A stretch of 64,000 nt of DNA from Ooceraea biroi (Eukaryota; Arthropoda; Insecta; Hymenoptera; Formicidae). Below are positions 11,039 to 23,076 of the stretch, piece after piece. The stretch lies in contig NC_039510.1 in assembly GCF_003672135.1 (NCBI RefSeq), forward strand, positions 11,842,001 to 11,906,000. Direction: 5' to 3'. The notes under the pieces are model-generated. The model was not told the DNA's origin, made no database searches, and saw nothing but the letters and a program-made list of their open reading frames with translations. Both the position numbers and the translations under genes were made by a program. Positions within the stretch are counted from its first letter, which is position 1. Every line of letters starts with the position of its first letter.

Positions 11039-13663
11039 TAATCCGATACAAAACTTCCTCTGCCCACAGAGGATACGCGGAAATAGTTTCGCCAGACTCG
11101 TTGTCTGATGCGAAAATTCAAACAATACTACGGAGGCTCGGAAAGTTTCCGGATGCACTCGAGAAACGCAAGTACGTCGAGTGAGTGCTCTTTTGGAAAC
11201 GAGAAGGGAAAGAATTCTCCATTAATATAACTTTCGTTGCCGATCTCATTTACATCTCGACGCGCGCAATGATCGATCCCTTCACTCATGGCTTTCTTGC
11301 CGTGCAATTTATAACACTGGAGGATGCGGAGGAGTGTCACGTGTGTCTGCAAACATGACGCATCTAAGCACAGACGTGTCGTTTACGTAGCCAGATTTAC
11401 AGTGAAATACGTGGGGGAGTGTGATATATTTCGGGACAGATCAACCTAACAAGGACAAATGGTATTCCACGTAATCGTCAATCAATCAAGGGCACAATCT
11501 GCGCTTTCCTATCTTTTTTTTTAAGCAAGAATCTCGCTTCGAAATCTCTACGATTGCTGCATCAATCCATTGAGATATCTGCTTGTAAAAAATTACAAGC
11601 GTTAACTGATACGATTTTTTATAGCAACAAGAAAAATAGGATGTCGAAAATGAAGTATCCATTTCTCTTCCGTTTTGAAATATTTTCTGCTTTAATTTCT
11701 GGACGTTAAATTTGTCTGTTTGAAAATCTCTGCAATTGCTACGTTCCAATCAGGGAATTACAGTGCTATATTGTAAGAGCTATTTTCTTTGTTGGAAGAG
11801 CGGTCGAATTAGAGACTGCTGCTCTTCTCGACGATTCCGATGCCTAGTAAACTCAAGGTCACCAATCCTATAGATACCCCGTCTTCATCGTTCTTATAGC
11901 TCTCCTGACACTTCACCCTCATTCGACCTTCAGTGTGACAGATATTCAATCTCGTACCGGATAATGAATTTTCCACGATGCTTTATACGTCTCGTCGACA
12001 TCAGGGGAGAAAGAGGCTGGTTCACTAAACTTCGTTCTCTTGGGAAAGTTTGTCTTTGTGCTCATGGGAATCCGAGAATTTTGATACTCAGATAAATTCA
12101 AAGAATAAAATAAAAGTAAATAATGCCATTTCTTCTTTTCTTGTTCAATCTCAAACATTTGATTTTAAGTGAATCTTAATTCTCTCGATTTAATTTCCAT
12201 GAAATATCAAATACCGAAAGTAAGGAAGCTAACAGTCATATTTTTCCCAAATTTTAAAGTTCAAAAATTTACCCAAAAATTCGTAAATAAAAAGCACACG
12301 CGCAGTGCAAATATTACAAAGTAATAGAAATGTTGAACAATATTTCCAATCGACTACAGGATTACATTGATAAGCGCCGTATACCCAAGTTATCGGATAT
12401 GTACTGGCCGTCGACAACGAATCTTCTATATAGCTTTATGCATTTCACTAAAGTGACGAAGAGTGGTCATCATGACCTGACGTTATCTGCTCGAGAAGTC
12501 CATCGACATCCTATGAAACACTATCAGAAATGGCATGTGCGCTGTGCCGGCGGCATCCATGTGCGAAAACGAATGAACATTACGAATATGTAATCGACGT
12601 GTACCTATCGGAATGCGATGTCTTTCCGTGATATGCAACCCTCGTGAATTTGATGCTGCGCGTTAGGAATAAATCGATGGGATTGACTCGGCGATTTCGC
12701 GAATTAAATAAATGCATGGAATGCAGAATGACATGTACGAATACGTGTGCACGGTAATACCAGACTTTCGCAACCTTCCATTTGCATATTCTACCCCGAA
12801 TTCCACGTGTAGATTTATTCGTCTAGAGTACAATTATTTTACAACCGCGCGGGAATTACTAAATGTTCCTTGAATAACTAAACACGTCGTTGCACAGCAA
12901 AGTTAACGCTTCTATATCTATTAAATTGAATTTTGCGAGAGGAAGATATGTCTCATGTCTTTTACTTTGCTATGTATTCTCTCCTTGTTTGCTCCCAAGA
13001 ATCTAATCTCTGACAAAAGAGACAGATTCTCGTTCCCGTTTGCGTTTCACGTGATATTAAAATACTTGCGATAGAGAACGTACACCGCCTCTAGCAGCAC
13101 GTAGCTGAAAACCGACACTGAGGCGCATAATCCGGCGTGCCAGTTATCGCGTTAAAGAACGTCTCGCTTGAACAAGGCTCTTCTTTGGGGCGTTAAAGTG
13201 CTCCGACAGCCACCTTGTTTCGGTCGACGGTAAAAGAGTTCCCCGGCCGACGCCTGTTCCGAAAGTGAATTCCGCGTTCGAAGTAATAAGGTCACGGCGT
13301 CCATTATGTATGCAAGGAAAACCAAAGCAGGAGAGCTTCGTTAAGTCTCGCCCACCCTCCTGCACCCTCCGCGAGATAAGAAGCTGGAGGAATTTGCACT
13401 TTCGGAATTAATTCGCATAATCCGCCGCGGTCCTTTGCCTCGTCTATCTCGGCCGGTCGGCCTCGCGCGACGATTCCGCTTCGCTCCGCTCGCTTTGTAA
13501 GCGCGCGCTACATCTTAACCGAATTTGCATCTGATCGGGATAAGCGCAATCCGTGCATCCCCCGTCGAGCCGGCGACGCAACCGGAGACTAAATCTTGAG
13601 CGGAGTCTCGAGCGAAAGACATCAAGATCGCGAAAGACTTCCCTTCTCTTTTTTTCCTGTTCA
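11039..13663. other. unique non-coding sequence
   Basis: Mixed composition, with a nine-base T run at about 11514-11522 and AT-rich patches near 12090-12330. No supported gene or element. CpG content rises after about 13080. Confidence 0.6.
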
Positions 13664-13698
13664 CTCTCTCTTTCTCTTTCTCTTTCTCTTTCTCTTTC
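13664..13698. repeat. CT/(TCTTTC)n microsatellite
   Basis: A short CT run leads into about five copies of the six-base unit TCTTTC, ending at 13698. The open frames crossing it on both strands gain Ser-Leu or Arg-Glu runs from it and are artefacts. Confidence 0.85.
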
Positions 13699-16654
13699 AA
13701 AGGATGTTGGGTCATATGAGTATACCGGCGTGAGCACTTTCGCTTTTATTCGCTCGATGAAAAACTTCGAAAGATGTTACGGAAAACTAGACTGTATGCT
13801 TCCAGCAAATGGCGATTTGCGAAAATTATTGTAATATCCCGATTGGATTATATTGGTACCTTTTTTTTTGATGTTTTGTCTAGCTGGAAGGTTTTGTATT
13901 AAATTGCATCAGAGCATTTTTCGCTGTTACACTGCGCGGTGGAGCAAACGGAAATTGTGGCGAAATATTAAATCGCGTCATATAATAATCCGAGATATAC
14001 AGTTACAGTCTACTTTTTTTCGATGCCCCTCGATGCTATCGATGTTTATTGCCGAGCGAGTGCCTCGATATTTTCCCGGATTTCCCGGATAGGATCCGGG
14101 AATTGCATCGACATGCATCAAAATATCGCAATAATATCAGAAATTAATCCGAAGGAATTAATTAACTAAATAATACGGTTAACATATACGTAATAGTTTC
14201 GACATATTAAATATTACGATAGAATGTAATTCTCATTTTTCTCTAATTCTCATTTTTCTATACGAGGAAAGAATTTCGCGAAAATTTTAACGATAATCGT
14301 GATTCAATATTTATTATAATTCAATATAACGTAAATCATATTGTTATTAGAGAACGCGAGTCGACTACGTGTAATCACGATTTTTTCAAATTGCTTTTAA
14401 GCGATATTCAATCCGTGAGATCACATTACAGATACGTACCGCAGTTAATAACATGCTCGTTGAATAATACGATCACTGCAATTGATCGCGTATTGCACGG
14501 TGTTCCAAGTAGCCAAGACAATCGCGCCTGCTTAGCTTAACTTCCGAAGACCGATTGCCCTTTAAAATAATTTCGTAAGCAATCCGCTTGAACTCTTCGA
14601 CTATAGCAATATTCCCGAGATTGCACGTATCTCCACCGCAATCAGACGTTTCGCAAATTAGCGACTTAAGTGGCTTATAAACTCCGGGAATACGCGAGTA
14701 CATTGCTGTCTTGGGACTCATTCTTGTCTCTATATTCAACGTCATAACGTTGCCGTGATGAAATCCCGGCTTAGGATAATCCGACCATGATCGCGAGCGA
14801 TCGATCATTGGGATTTAAGCGGTGGTCTCGAGGTTCATCCACCTACATTTCTACAAATGTAGGAACAAGCTACTACAATGATGTAAAGATCTTCAAGTTC
14901 TCATTTGTTGGAAATGTTTACATCTGAATAGCAACCAAAGTGACAAAATGTATTAAAACCTGCATGCTGTGTGTATGATTGTTACGGAATCAATGATCAT
15001 GGCATGATGTTTCATTAATTCGACATAAATTAGCAAATTGAAATTATTTTAAATCGGCTTCACTAAAATAATAACAGTTAGTTTCAAATTTTTGAAGAAT
15101 TAATAATTAGATACGTAATACTGAAACATAGATATGGCTTGTCAATTCGTTCAAATGTATAATATTCGTCATTAAAACCACAGATATATCGCATCCACAA
15201 ATGTAAAATTATTGCGAAAATAGCAAACGTAACTGTTCTGCTATCTATTATTTACTTCATAAAATGATATTGAATTATATGAATTTTGAAGCACGTATGA
15301 TTAACGATAAGCTGAAACCTATTTTTATTTTTTAAAATATGAGATTGACATTGATACGTTTAAACGCGAGATATTGCGATACGAAAAAATGTAAATTTAA
15401 TAAATGGTTATTTCCCCATGAAATTCTGATTTATAAGCTAGTACGTCACCATGCAACATGAGGCCTCGAGTTTCCGATAAAAAATCGCTAAAAATAAACA
15501 AACAAAACGCATGCACAGTTCTAACGACAATTCGCCCGAGATAAAAGTTGATCAATCCCGTAACTCCGGGATTTTCACGCAATAAATCATGGAACTGAAA
15601 ACTGTCGCGAATAAAACGGTGATTTAATCTGTATTTGTATTTGTATAATGTGCTTATATTATATTAGGATCGCGGCATCTTTAAATGACTCGCGGAATGA
15701 ATCGCTTGTCTCGATACAGCAGCGATTTATTATAGATTCAAAACGCGAAGTATTTTTAGCCGGTTTTTCTGGCGAAACTTTCAAGTACGTCGCGAATGAA
15801 TAAACGATTTCTAACTTTCGATACGGCGAGACAGAACGATTTTGCCGTCGTCGCGGATCTATTAAATGGATTGCTTCGGCACCGTGATAAAAGGTGAAAG
15901 CGAACGATCCTTTTTTGCAAAACGCATTAATAGCACAGCGTTTCCATCGTTTCCATCCCATCGAAGGGTGCTTCCGACGTATCCATCGGAGGAGAGAAGA
16001 TAAATATCCATTCCATTCACACGCGACATTCGGAGCCAGCGAATTACTCGAATCGCGTGGAATCCGATCGCTGACATCCGTGGACGTTCACAATATATCG
16101 CGCATCGCGGACTCACTTTACGCTAATCCGAAACAAAGCGCACGTGAAATCGAGGTTGTGGTCAGCCGTGATATCGTCGGATGAACTGGAACGATCGAGA
16201 CGCGAGCTCCACGATAACGGATTAATCGAGATTTCATTGCTTGCCATGTGCTCGCGTCGGACGCGATCGCAACCGGCTACGAGAGCGAGAGATCTCGCCG
16301 ATATGCATCTATATGTACGTGATATATACGTACACATCTGCGCACGCAACCACGTATGTCTTGATCGAGAAGTCGTTTGCATGTATCACCCACGCAGCCA
16401 CACGCACCTCTGTGTGCGTGGATTTATGCGTGCGACACGCAGCAGTGTAGCATGTTAGCCGCCGTCATCGCTGACCCAGATATACGGGCCACGTTCAGCA
16501 ATATCGAACTGGTACATGGACAGACCGGAGACTGCTGCTGACGCGTATACCAGAATCGATCGAAACCCTGCGGATTATGATCGTGATTGCATCCGACCGG
16601 TCTCACAGATATACCGCGTACACGCCACGCGACGCGCACGGGCTGTGAAATGCC
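13699..16654. other. unique non-coding sequence with small hairpins
   Basis: AT-rich at about 14105-14460 and 14930-15400, more CpG-rich at about 15900-16640. Perfect 9-bp stems occur at 14082-14102 (TTCCCGGAT/ATCCGGGAA, three-base loop) and 14842-14863 (CCTACATTT/AAATGTAGG, four-base loop). A minus-strand frame of 111 codons at 14473-14808 has no recognisable domain. Confidence 0.55.
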
Positions 16655-16684
16655 GTGATCGTGATCGTGATCATCATCGTGATC
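16655..16684. repeat. (GTGATC)n six-base tandem repeat
   Basis: Three perfect GTGATC units at 16655-16672, a variant ATCATC, then a further GTGATC at 16679-16684. The unit contains GATC and is partly self-complementary. Confidence 0.75.
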
Positions 16685-16868
16685 ACCGCAGCTAAACGCG
16701 TAGGAGACTTTTCTTGAGAAGGCACGATTGCACGATGGTCGCTAAGGTCAAATCGATATTATTACTGATATTGTAGGAGAGTGGAAGTGTATATTACCGA
16801 TTGCCGTTTTTCTTGTCTCTTCATATTATGTTACGTAAGTTAGTATTGTTAATTATTTGTTGATTGAG

Positions 16869-17040
16869 TTGACCAAAAGTCCATGCTGACCTCTTTAGCA
16901 GAGTTCAAACGCAAAGTTTTGCGTCTGAGCCTTGTCAAAATAATACACCTTCTGATAACGCAAAGCTTTGTATTAATTCTTAATGCAGAGTTTTACATTT
17001 GTACTTTGCTAAAGGAGTCGGTAAGGGCTTTTTCGGTCAA
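16869..17040. mobile_element. diverged foldback (MITE-like) element
   Basis: A long imperfect inverted repeat. The left arm begins TTGACC at 16869 and continues through CTTTAGC near 16894. The right arm, read in reverse, begins TTGACC at 17040 and continues through CTTTAGC at about 17008. Homology continues inward for about 60 bases per arm. In the 36 aligned bases starting at CTCTTTAGC I count 12 differences, 10 of them transitions. There is no coding capacity. I see no convincing target-site duplication next to TTGACC (left flank TGATTGAG, right flank TTTAATAT), so the ends are approximate. Foldback structure of this size is typical of non-autonomous DNA transposons, but the family is not identified. 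Confidence 0.45.
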
Positions 17041-17167
17041 TTTAATATATTATACATATATATATTGTACATATACTGTATTATATGTAATATTACAGTA
17101 CGCTGTATAAGAAATACACAAGAAATACTTTATTGCAATTTTTAAACAAGAGTTTTTTAACGACATA

Positions 17168-17292
17168 GGGTGTGTTCGGGGAGCACGCTATTAGCGCTAT
17201 CAGCGTCAGGCTATCTTTATTACTCATTCAATATAATAGAACAAAGATAGACTGATGCTAACAGCGCGAAAATACGCTCCCCGAACACACCC
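17168..17292. mobile_element. foldback MITE with 17-bp perfect terminal inverted repeats
   Basis: A 125-bp element whose ends are perfect 17-base inverted repeats, GGGTGTGTTCGGGGAGC at 17168-17184 and its complement at 17276-17292. Pairing continues inward at roughly three-quarters identity through GCGCT, CAG and CTATCTTT, so nearly the whole element is two arms of about 57 bases around a short AT-rich centre. ATA directly flanks both ends (17165-17167 and 17293-17295), a likely 3-bp target-site duplication. No open frame. A GGG start and a 3-bp duplication would be compatible with a PIF/Harbinger-type non-autonomous element, but ATA is not the usual TWA target, so the superfamily is uncertain. 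Confidence 0.7.
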
Positions 17293-17295
17293 ATA

Positions 17296-20200
17296 GTTTT
17301 CATAACTTCGATATATAGATAATAATATAGCGAAATATGTTGAAAAAGTAATTTAAAACGATAATCTGCATATTTAGTATATTATTCGCGCTATGTTAAT
17401 CTTCTATTCTTTCAAATCCCTTTAATATCTCTGACTCGCGCGACTGCCTCGAGCTTAATCTCGCCGAATTAAAAGGGATTTTATCCGCGTATGCAATATT
17501 CCCTCTGAGATGAAAATAGCCGGGATGATAGCCTACCATGAGGTCGATGACCCGAATTATGACGTCGATCGGTTTAAAAGCGTGCGTGATGGATAGGCAG
17601 ATTCCTCGCAAGAGCGGTGGGTATTATGATGGGTGAGGTATGGGTGTGCCGAGATCCGCCGCGACCATCGGGCGTGCGATCGGCAGCCGTGAATCGTTAC
17701 TCGTTAAATCTTCGACGTAATTCGTTCCTCATCTTTCACCTGGCCGCGCGCGTTACCCCCTCGCGATTGATATCTAATTTCTGCCGAATAATTTATGTGA
17801 CTCCCGACTACGTGCCAGAGCCTGCAGTAAGAAGTTTGCGATTTCACCGATATTTTCCTGATTAAAGTTTCGACCGAGGATGAATCATCGCGCGACCTGT
17901 CGAGATTAAAGGCCGAAACATATTGCAATATCATAAAAAAAAGAAGAACTGCCAGAACTCTGAAAAAGTCAACTGTGTTGGAACGCAAGTTGATCAAGAA
18001 TCTAAAGAGCCTGGGGAAACGCGTGAAACATTGGAGAATCTTTCCTCGATCATAAGCGACTCGACAACATGTTACCTGATTTCTATTTCCGTCTAGCAAT
18101 GAAGCGTTTCAATATTGCGGATTGGTATGCCACAAAATTGAGCTCGTTGCCTGTATACCCGGAGCGCGTTGATACGCTCCGCTGAAACGATCAGATCACG
18201 CGAGCCTCGGCAAGACCTCCGACGTCCACAGCACGATTTTTAATCCCGATATAGCGAACGCTACAGACCGGAAATAACCGGCGGTTAATCCATCAAGTAA
18301 CAGGATCCTCGCCCTTCCGGCAGGCAAATCGCGTTAACGCGTCAACTAATGGCCTAATCATATCCAAGCACGCGCTAAACGCCCTGAAACTCTTCATCGA
18401 ATTATCCCCCGGGAGCAGTCACGGATGCGTAGACGAATCTCTCTCGACGCGAGATTTCGGCAAGTGCGTAAATCGGTTTCCTACACGTCGTGTCGGATTT
18501 GTGAAAAGTTTCGCAAAATGGAGCCGACTCGTTATTACGGTCCACCGCCTCATATAATTTGTGAGATTTCATTTTTGAAAGCTTTATCGCGTCGCCGCGC
18601 CGGCAAGATAACGAAGGGTGGTTTTCTTGCCCTCCGGGGCACCACTAATGCTAAATTTTTCATTGCCGAAGTAATTTTCGGAGCTCTACCGGAGATCTCA
18701 TGACGTAACAGACTTCATTCCGATTGTGAACACCTGAGGGAAAAGAGGCCACGAAAAACCATGGAAAATTATAGCTAACATCACCAACATGGTACTTCTA
18801 CGCTATTAATTAATTATTTACGTCTACTTTAATTTATCTTATATTATCTTTCTAGCATAAAGTTTATACAGATATTTCAATTCCTATGGCATGTCGAGAA
18901 TAACATTGGAATTACCACAAGAAAATTCATAGATCATCTACCTTTTGGAAACGTACAATCACCAGCACTCTTCAGCGGAAATCATGAAGAATACGCACAT
19001 TAGTCGCGCGCATTATGTATGATGTTAAGGAAGAGATAATTCTCATTCTCCATCAGAAATAACTTCGCTTTGTTCATTAGTAGTCCGCTGTCGCTAACAA
19101 TCATCTTCATCGTCAAAACGAATGGCGAACCTCTTCTAATAGCGTCGTTTATCATCGCGGGTGTTTGGCTGCATAATGATGTGGTAATCACGGTACCCTA
19201 ACGAGCTCATTAACTAAGTGCTCTCCCGATGTTGTTTAAAGGGAGTACCAATTATTCCAAGTCATTTGAATACAAAAGCGACCGGAGTCTTGCTTACGTA
19301 AACCATTAATGAGAGCCGAAGGAGGCAGCGATTTATGCAATTTCGTTGTGGCGGAATGCATGCTCGCGTACTCGTATCCGATTATCTAGCTCGTTATGAT
19401 AGACAGCTGAAAAAGCAACTCGTTTGTCCGCTTCTGAAGCTACTGTCACTGTCATATAATTGTATGCGACATTATTATGAAGATTGATTAGCGAAGAGAA
19501 GGAAACGGGGGCAAAAGAACACTCGAGACTAGTGCCGTAAACAGATAATGTTCCTACTCCAAGTACGTTACGCTACAAGATACCGATAATCGCTTTACCA
19601 ATTACCAATGTACTTGCTAGTAAAGTAGATAGGCAGACCGAGAGCGGGATAAATGATAAGCGGAGAGGAAGAGCTGGAGAAATTAGGTCAATCGAGCCGG
19701 GACCATAGAACAGGTGGATCATAACTGACATAATCGATGATCGATGCCGCTGTTGAGCGTTTAATTGTGGAATTAATCTATTATAGATGTTATCATGTAA
19801 AACATTATTACAATAATATAAACCGCTGCTGCAAACGATTATTAATTATGCGGTATTACAGAAAGTTTGTTCATATATATTATGTGTTTGTATAGAAAAT
19901 CTGTCTATTAAATTAGAGGAGTATTATTATATTATTTTCAGAATTTATATCTCACTGGAAAGAGTAATGTTTTAGAAATTCGTATTATATTTAAATATAA
20001 TTTCGTATATAATTTTATTAATATTTATAGTCACATCAACGAAATTACAATTTAGTTCGTTCGAATTCGCTCAAAACTTCGTTCGTTGTCGTAGGCATTA
20101 TTCGCACTTTTTTACTTCGCGAAAAAACTATGCCGCCGAAATTGACTTACGTCCTAATCCTCGTTTAACCCACTTCTGCAAATTTTCAGAAAAGTGATTG

Positions 20201-22660
20201 AACCGTAAAAATGGAACACCGAAGAGCCATCGGATCGTAAACTTTCATCAGGAACTGATTTTCGTCAAAGGCAATTGGTTTTTCCAGCCTCTCTCGCGTT
20301 TAACGCTTTTCGATCTGTCGATCATTTACGATAGTAGTGAACCCGGAAGTGATCTCTTTAAGTGTGTCATTTTAAATCACTTTTAAGTCGAGCCTTGTGG
20401 TTTTGTGGCCAAGTCCCGTTGTGTGCGGCGCTTTTCATGGCATTTCAATTTACGTCAAACTAGAGCGCAATGTTATGTACTTTGTTTTATCATAAAATCA
20501 AAGTCCTGTTACATTCCGACCAAAATGAGATTAAATCAAACGTTTTGAAGATACATTGCCGCGTATGATACTATAATTATTCTTGTCAATAACTGATAAA
20601 ATCATTAATTAAAAATTCGATAATCGTTAACGGAAACATAAAAGAAGACCTGACAACCATGCTCTAAGTCTAAGGGTACGATTCATGATCGTGGAGTAAA
20701 TACGTAGAACAACGCTAGATTCGTGCCAGACTGCTTTGCTACAGCCGCACTATTGCAAAGGTACCGATAATTAATGACGACGTCGGTTTTCGAGCTCGTG
20801 CAAGCAGGTTACGTATCGCATTGCGCAGAAACCACGTAGTTAATTCAAGACAGCAAGTAAATGTACCAGCTGGTGCGTATATGATCCGGTTGAAATTACT
20901 CACCCTCGTCGCAACAAGGATGCTTCGTACCAAGGCATTCTCACAAAAATATATGGTTACTTGGAGGTGTAAGAGGAAAGGGATCAATTTCGTATAAAAT
21001 CCTAATGGATACTTATTTGATTACTTAAATAAATAAATTCCGAAATAAAACCACTTTTTCTGGTTGACAATTTGAAACCATATTGCGTTGAGGAAATACA
21101 GAAAAAATGATAAGTATCAGATTAATGCATAAAACAAACGCGAAACTTTGATCTTTTATCATAATCCTTCTACAATCTACATAACGTTAAAAATAGGTAC
21201 AATTAATTAAAGAGGACTTTCAAGCACGATATACACATTTGACACATAAAAATAATACATTTTAATTGCAAATAGGAACCTGCAAGCTATTTGCGTAGGG
21301 TATTAAATGTCGCCATTGGAAAGATAACCCAGCTACGTCGTCTTCTCCGGTACGTAGGAAGATAAAGCAGAATAATAATACCAGATAAGAATCCGCTCGC
21401 GACGAAAGGAGAACCTTCGAATTTCTCTTCTGCCAAGAATATACATTAAACTGATTAACTCGAGTCTAAAGCGCTCGATGATCTCCTTCATTAAATTATA
21501 TGGATTTGCGCGAAATAAATCCATTCGCCGTTATTAGATCGTAGTTTCAACGTCACTCCGTTACTTTGCACGATTAAAAGTTTCAAGTATATGTACAAGA
21601 GGTAAGCGGTTTCAAGTGCTCAAATATTAGGACAACTTCGTATCCGCGACTCAAAATATTCGAGATAATTAACTCTTCTTATCTTTTCTCGACTATCACC
21701 TACCTGAGAATAGAGTTTAGTTTATGCAAATTCAAGTAAATGTTGCGAACTTACATTGCACTGGAACGCAGTTAATATTATCTCGCAATCATGCAGCTCA
21801 GATATCTATGTAATTAATTAAATCCGTAATTAATTGTCCGATAACAGCATCGATCATCGATTACATCAATGAACCGTCGATGCAAGACAACACATGCAAA
21901 CTTGCTCGAATTCACATTCCGTGAATTGGAGATCAGGTTTTCATTCTGCGAAGTGTTCTCCAGTGTGCGTATCTCTTCGCGTGAATTTTCGCGTTTTTAT
22001 CCCGCGCCATTTTCCACCCGCTTTTCCCGTTTTTTACACGTCGGTCCAGGTGTAACCAGGAATTACGTGCAAATTTCTCAGCCTGTGTCAGACATACGAA
22101 AAAAAAGCTATGAAATATATTCGTTTACCAAGGTATTTCGACCTCTCGCCATCATGTTACACCGGCATGATACTTATATAAAATGCAATTTGCCGCGTCG
22201 AACGTGTATCAAATAAAAATATCGCGATACGCTCACCGGTAGCTTATCGCTGCACTTAGGGCGTTTATGTAACGAGCGTTATAAAATTTCTACGTTCGTA
22301 GGAAATGAGTGACGTGAGGCCTTGAGCCTTGAGCGTGGTTTATCGATTCTATTCGCGCGAGATCGACACTTTGGCATCATCTTGATCTCTCACGCGGCAA
22401 TAAAACGGAATAAATCTGTTAAATATAACACACGTCAACGCGTTGCAATTCCTGATGAATTTCATTAATTATGCAAATCTGTTGCGACACTAGATCCTCT
22501 CCGTGTCTCGCCATCGCTATCGACACGACGCGACGTTGCAAGTTCATTAAAATATACTTGAGCTATTTCGGTGCACTCCAGTGTACATCTAAGTTTTCAG
22601 CGGCTTCTATTCACATTTTCCCCGAGGGATCGACACGATTTCATCCTCTCGTTCCTGTTT
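17296..22660. other. unique non-coding sequence
   Basis: About 5.4 kb without a recognised feature. AT-rich patches lie at about 17300-17400, 18780-18880, 19760-20060 and 20980-21300; CpG-richer sequence at 17600-17860 and 18120-18480. Frames of 115-131 codons at 17704-18099 (minus) and 21869-22216 (plus) encode no recognisable domain. Confidence 0.6.
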
Positions 22661-22731
22661 GGTCGTCCGCTTGCATTCGAGAATAAGACAATCCGTGCCT
22701 CCTCAGAGCGTGTGCAACGTGCGCGGAGTAG

Positions 22732-23076
22732 ATATATGTGCGCGTGGAGGACGATATCGTGCCGCTGCTTCGAAGGAGGCGAGCAAAAGTGGGCGTTCGG
22801 GTCACGGCTACAGGGCCGCAGATCGCCAGCTTTCGAATTGCAAGCCTGAACAAGGATTCCGCACAAAGCAAGATCACGTATTGCCTCCCGACCGTCCTTG
22901 ACCATCCGCATGCGAAATCTCACCAAGATCAAACCGGTAGACTCATCGGCGGTAACGCGCCGCGCGCTCGCTGTACTTCTGCGAGGTCTCGTAATGTGCT
23001 TCCAGAGGGATTTTGCGAAATGGGCTTCTCGAAACTTTGCTTACCACGTATAGCGAGGTGTCCCGGAGCTTTCTGA
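22732..23076 (+). other. unrecognised open frame with coding-like codons
   Basis: An open frame of 114 codons between a TAG at 22729 and the TGA at 23074-23076. In its first 70 or so codons the first base is rarely T and often G or A, a pattern typical of real coding sequence. It reads VEDDIVPLLRRRRAKVG near the start and later ASLNKDSAQSK. There is no ATG near the start, so it would have to be an exon; AG at 22730-22731 is a poor acceptor with no pyrimidine tract. Frames on the opposite strand (22597-22932) and in both other plus registers overlap it, which weakens the case. No family recognised. Confidence 0.15.
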
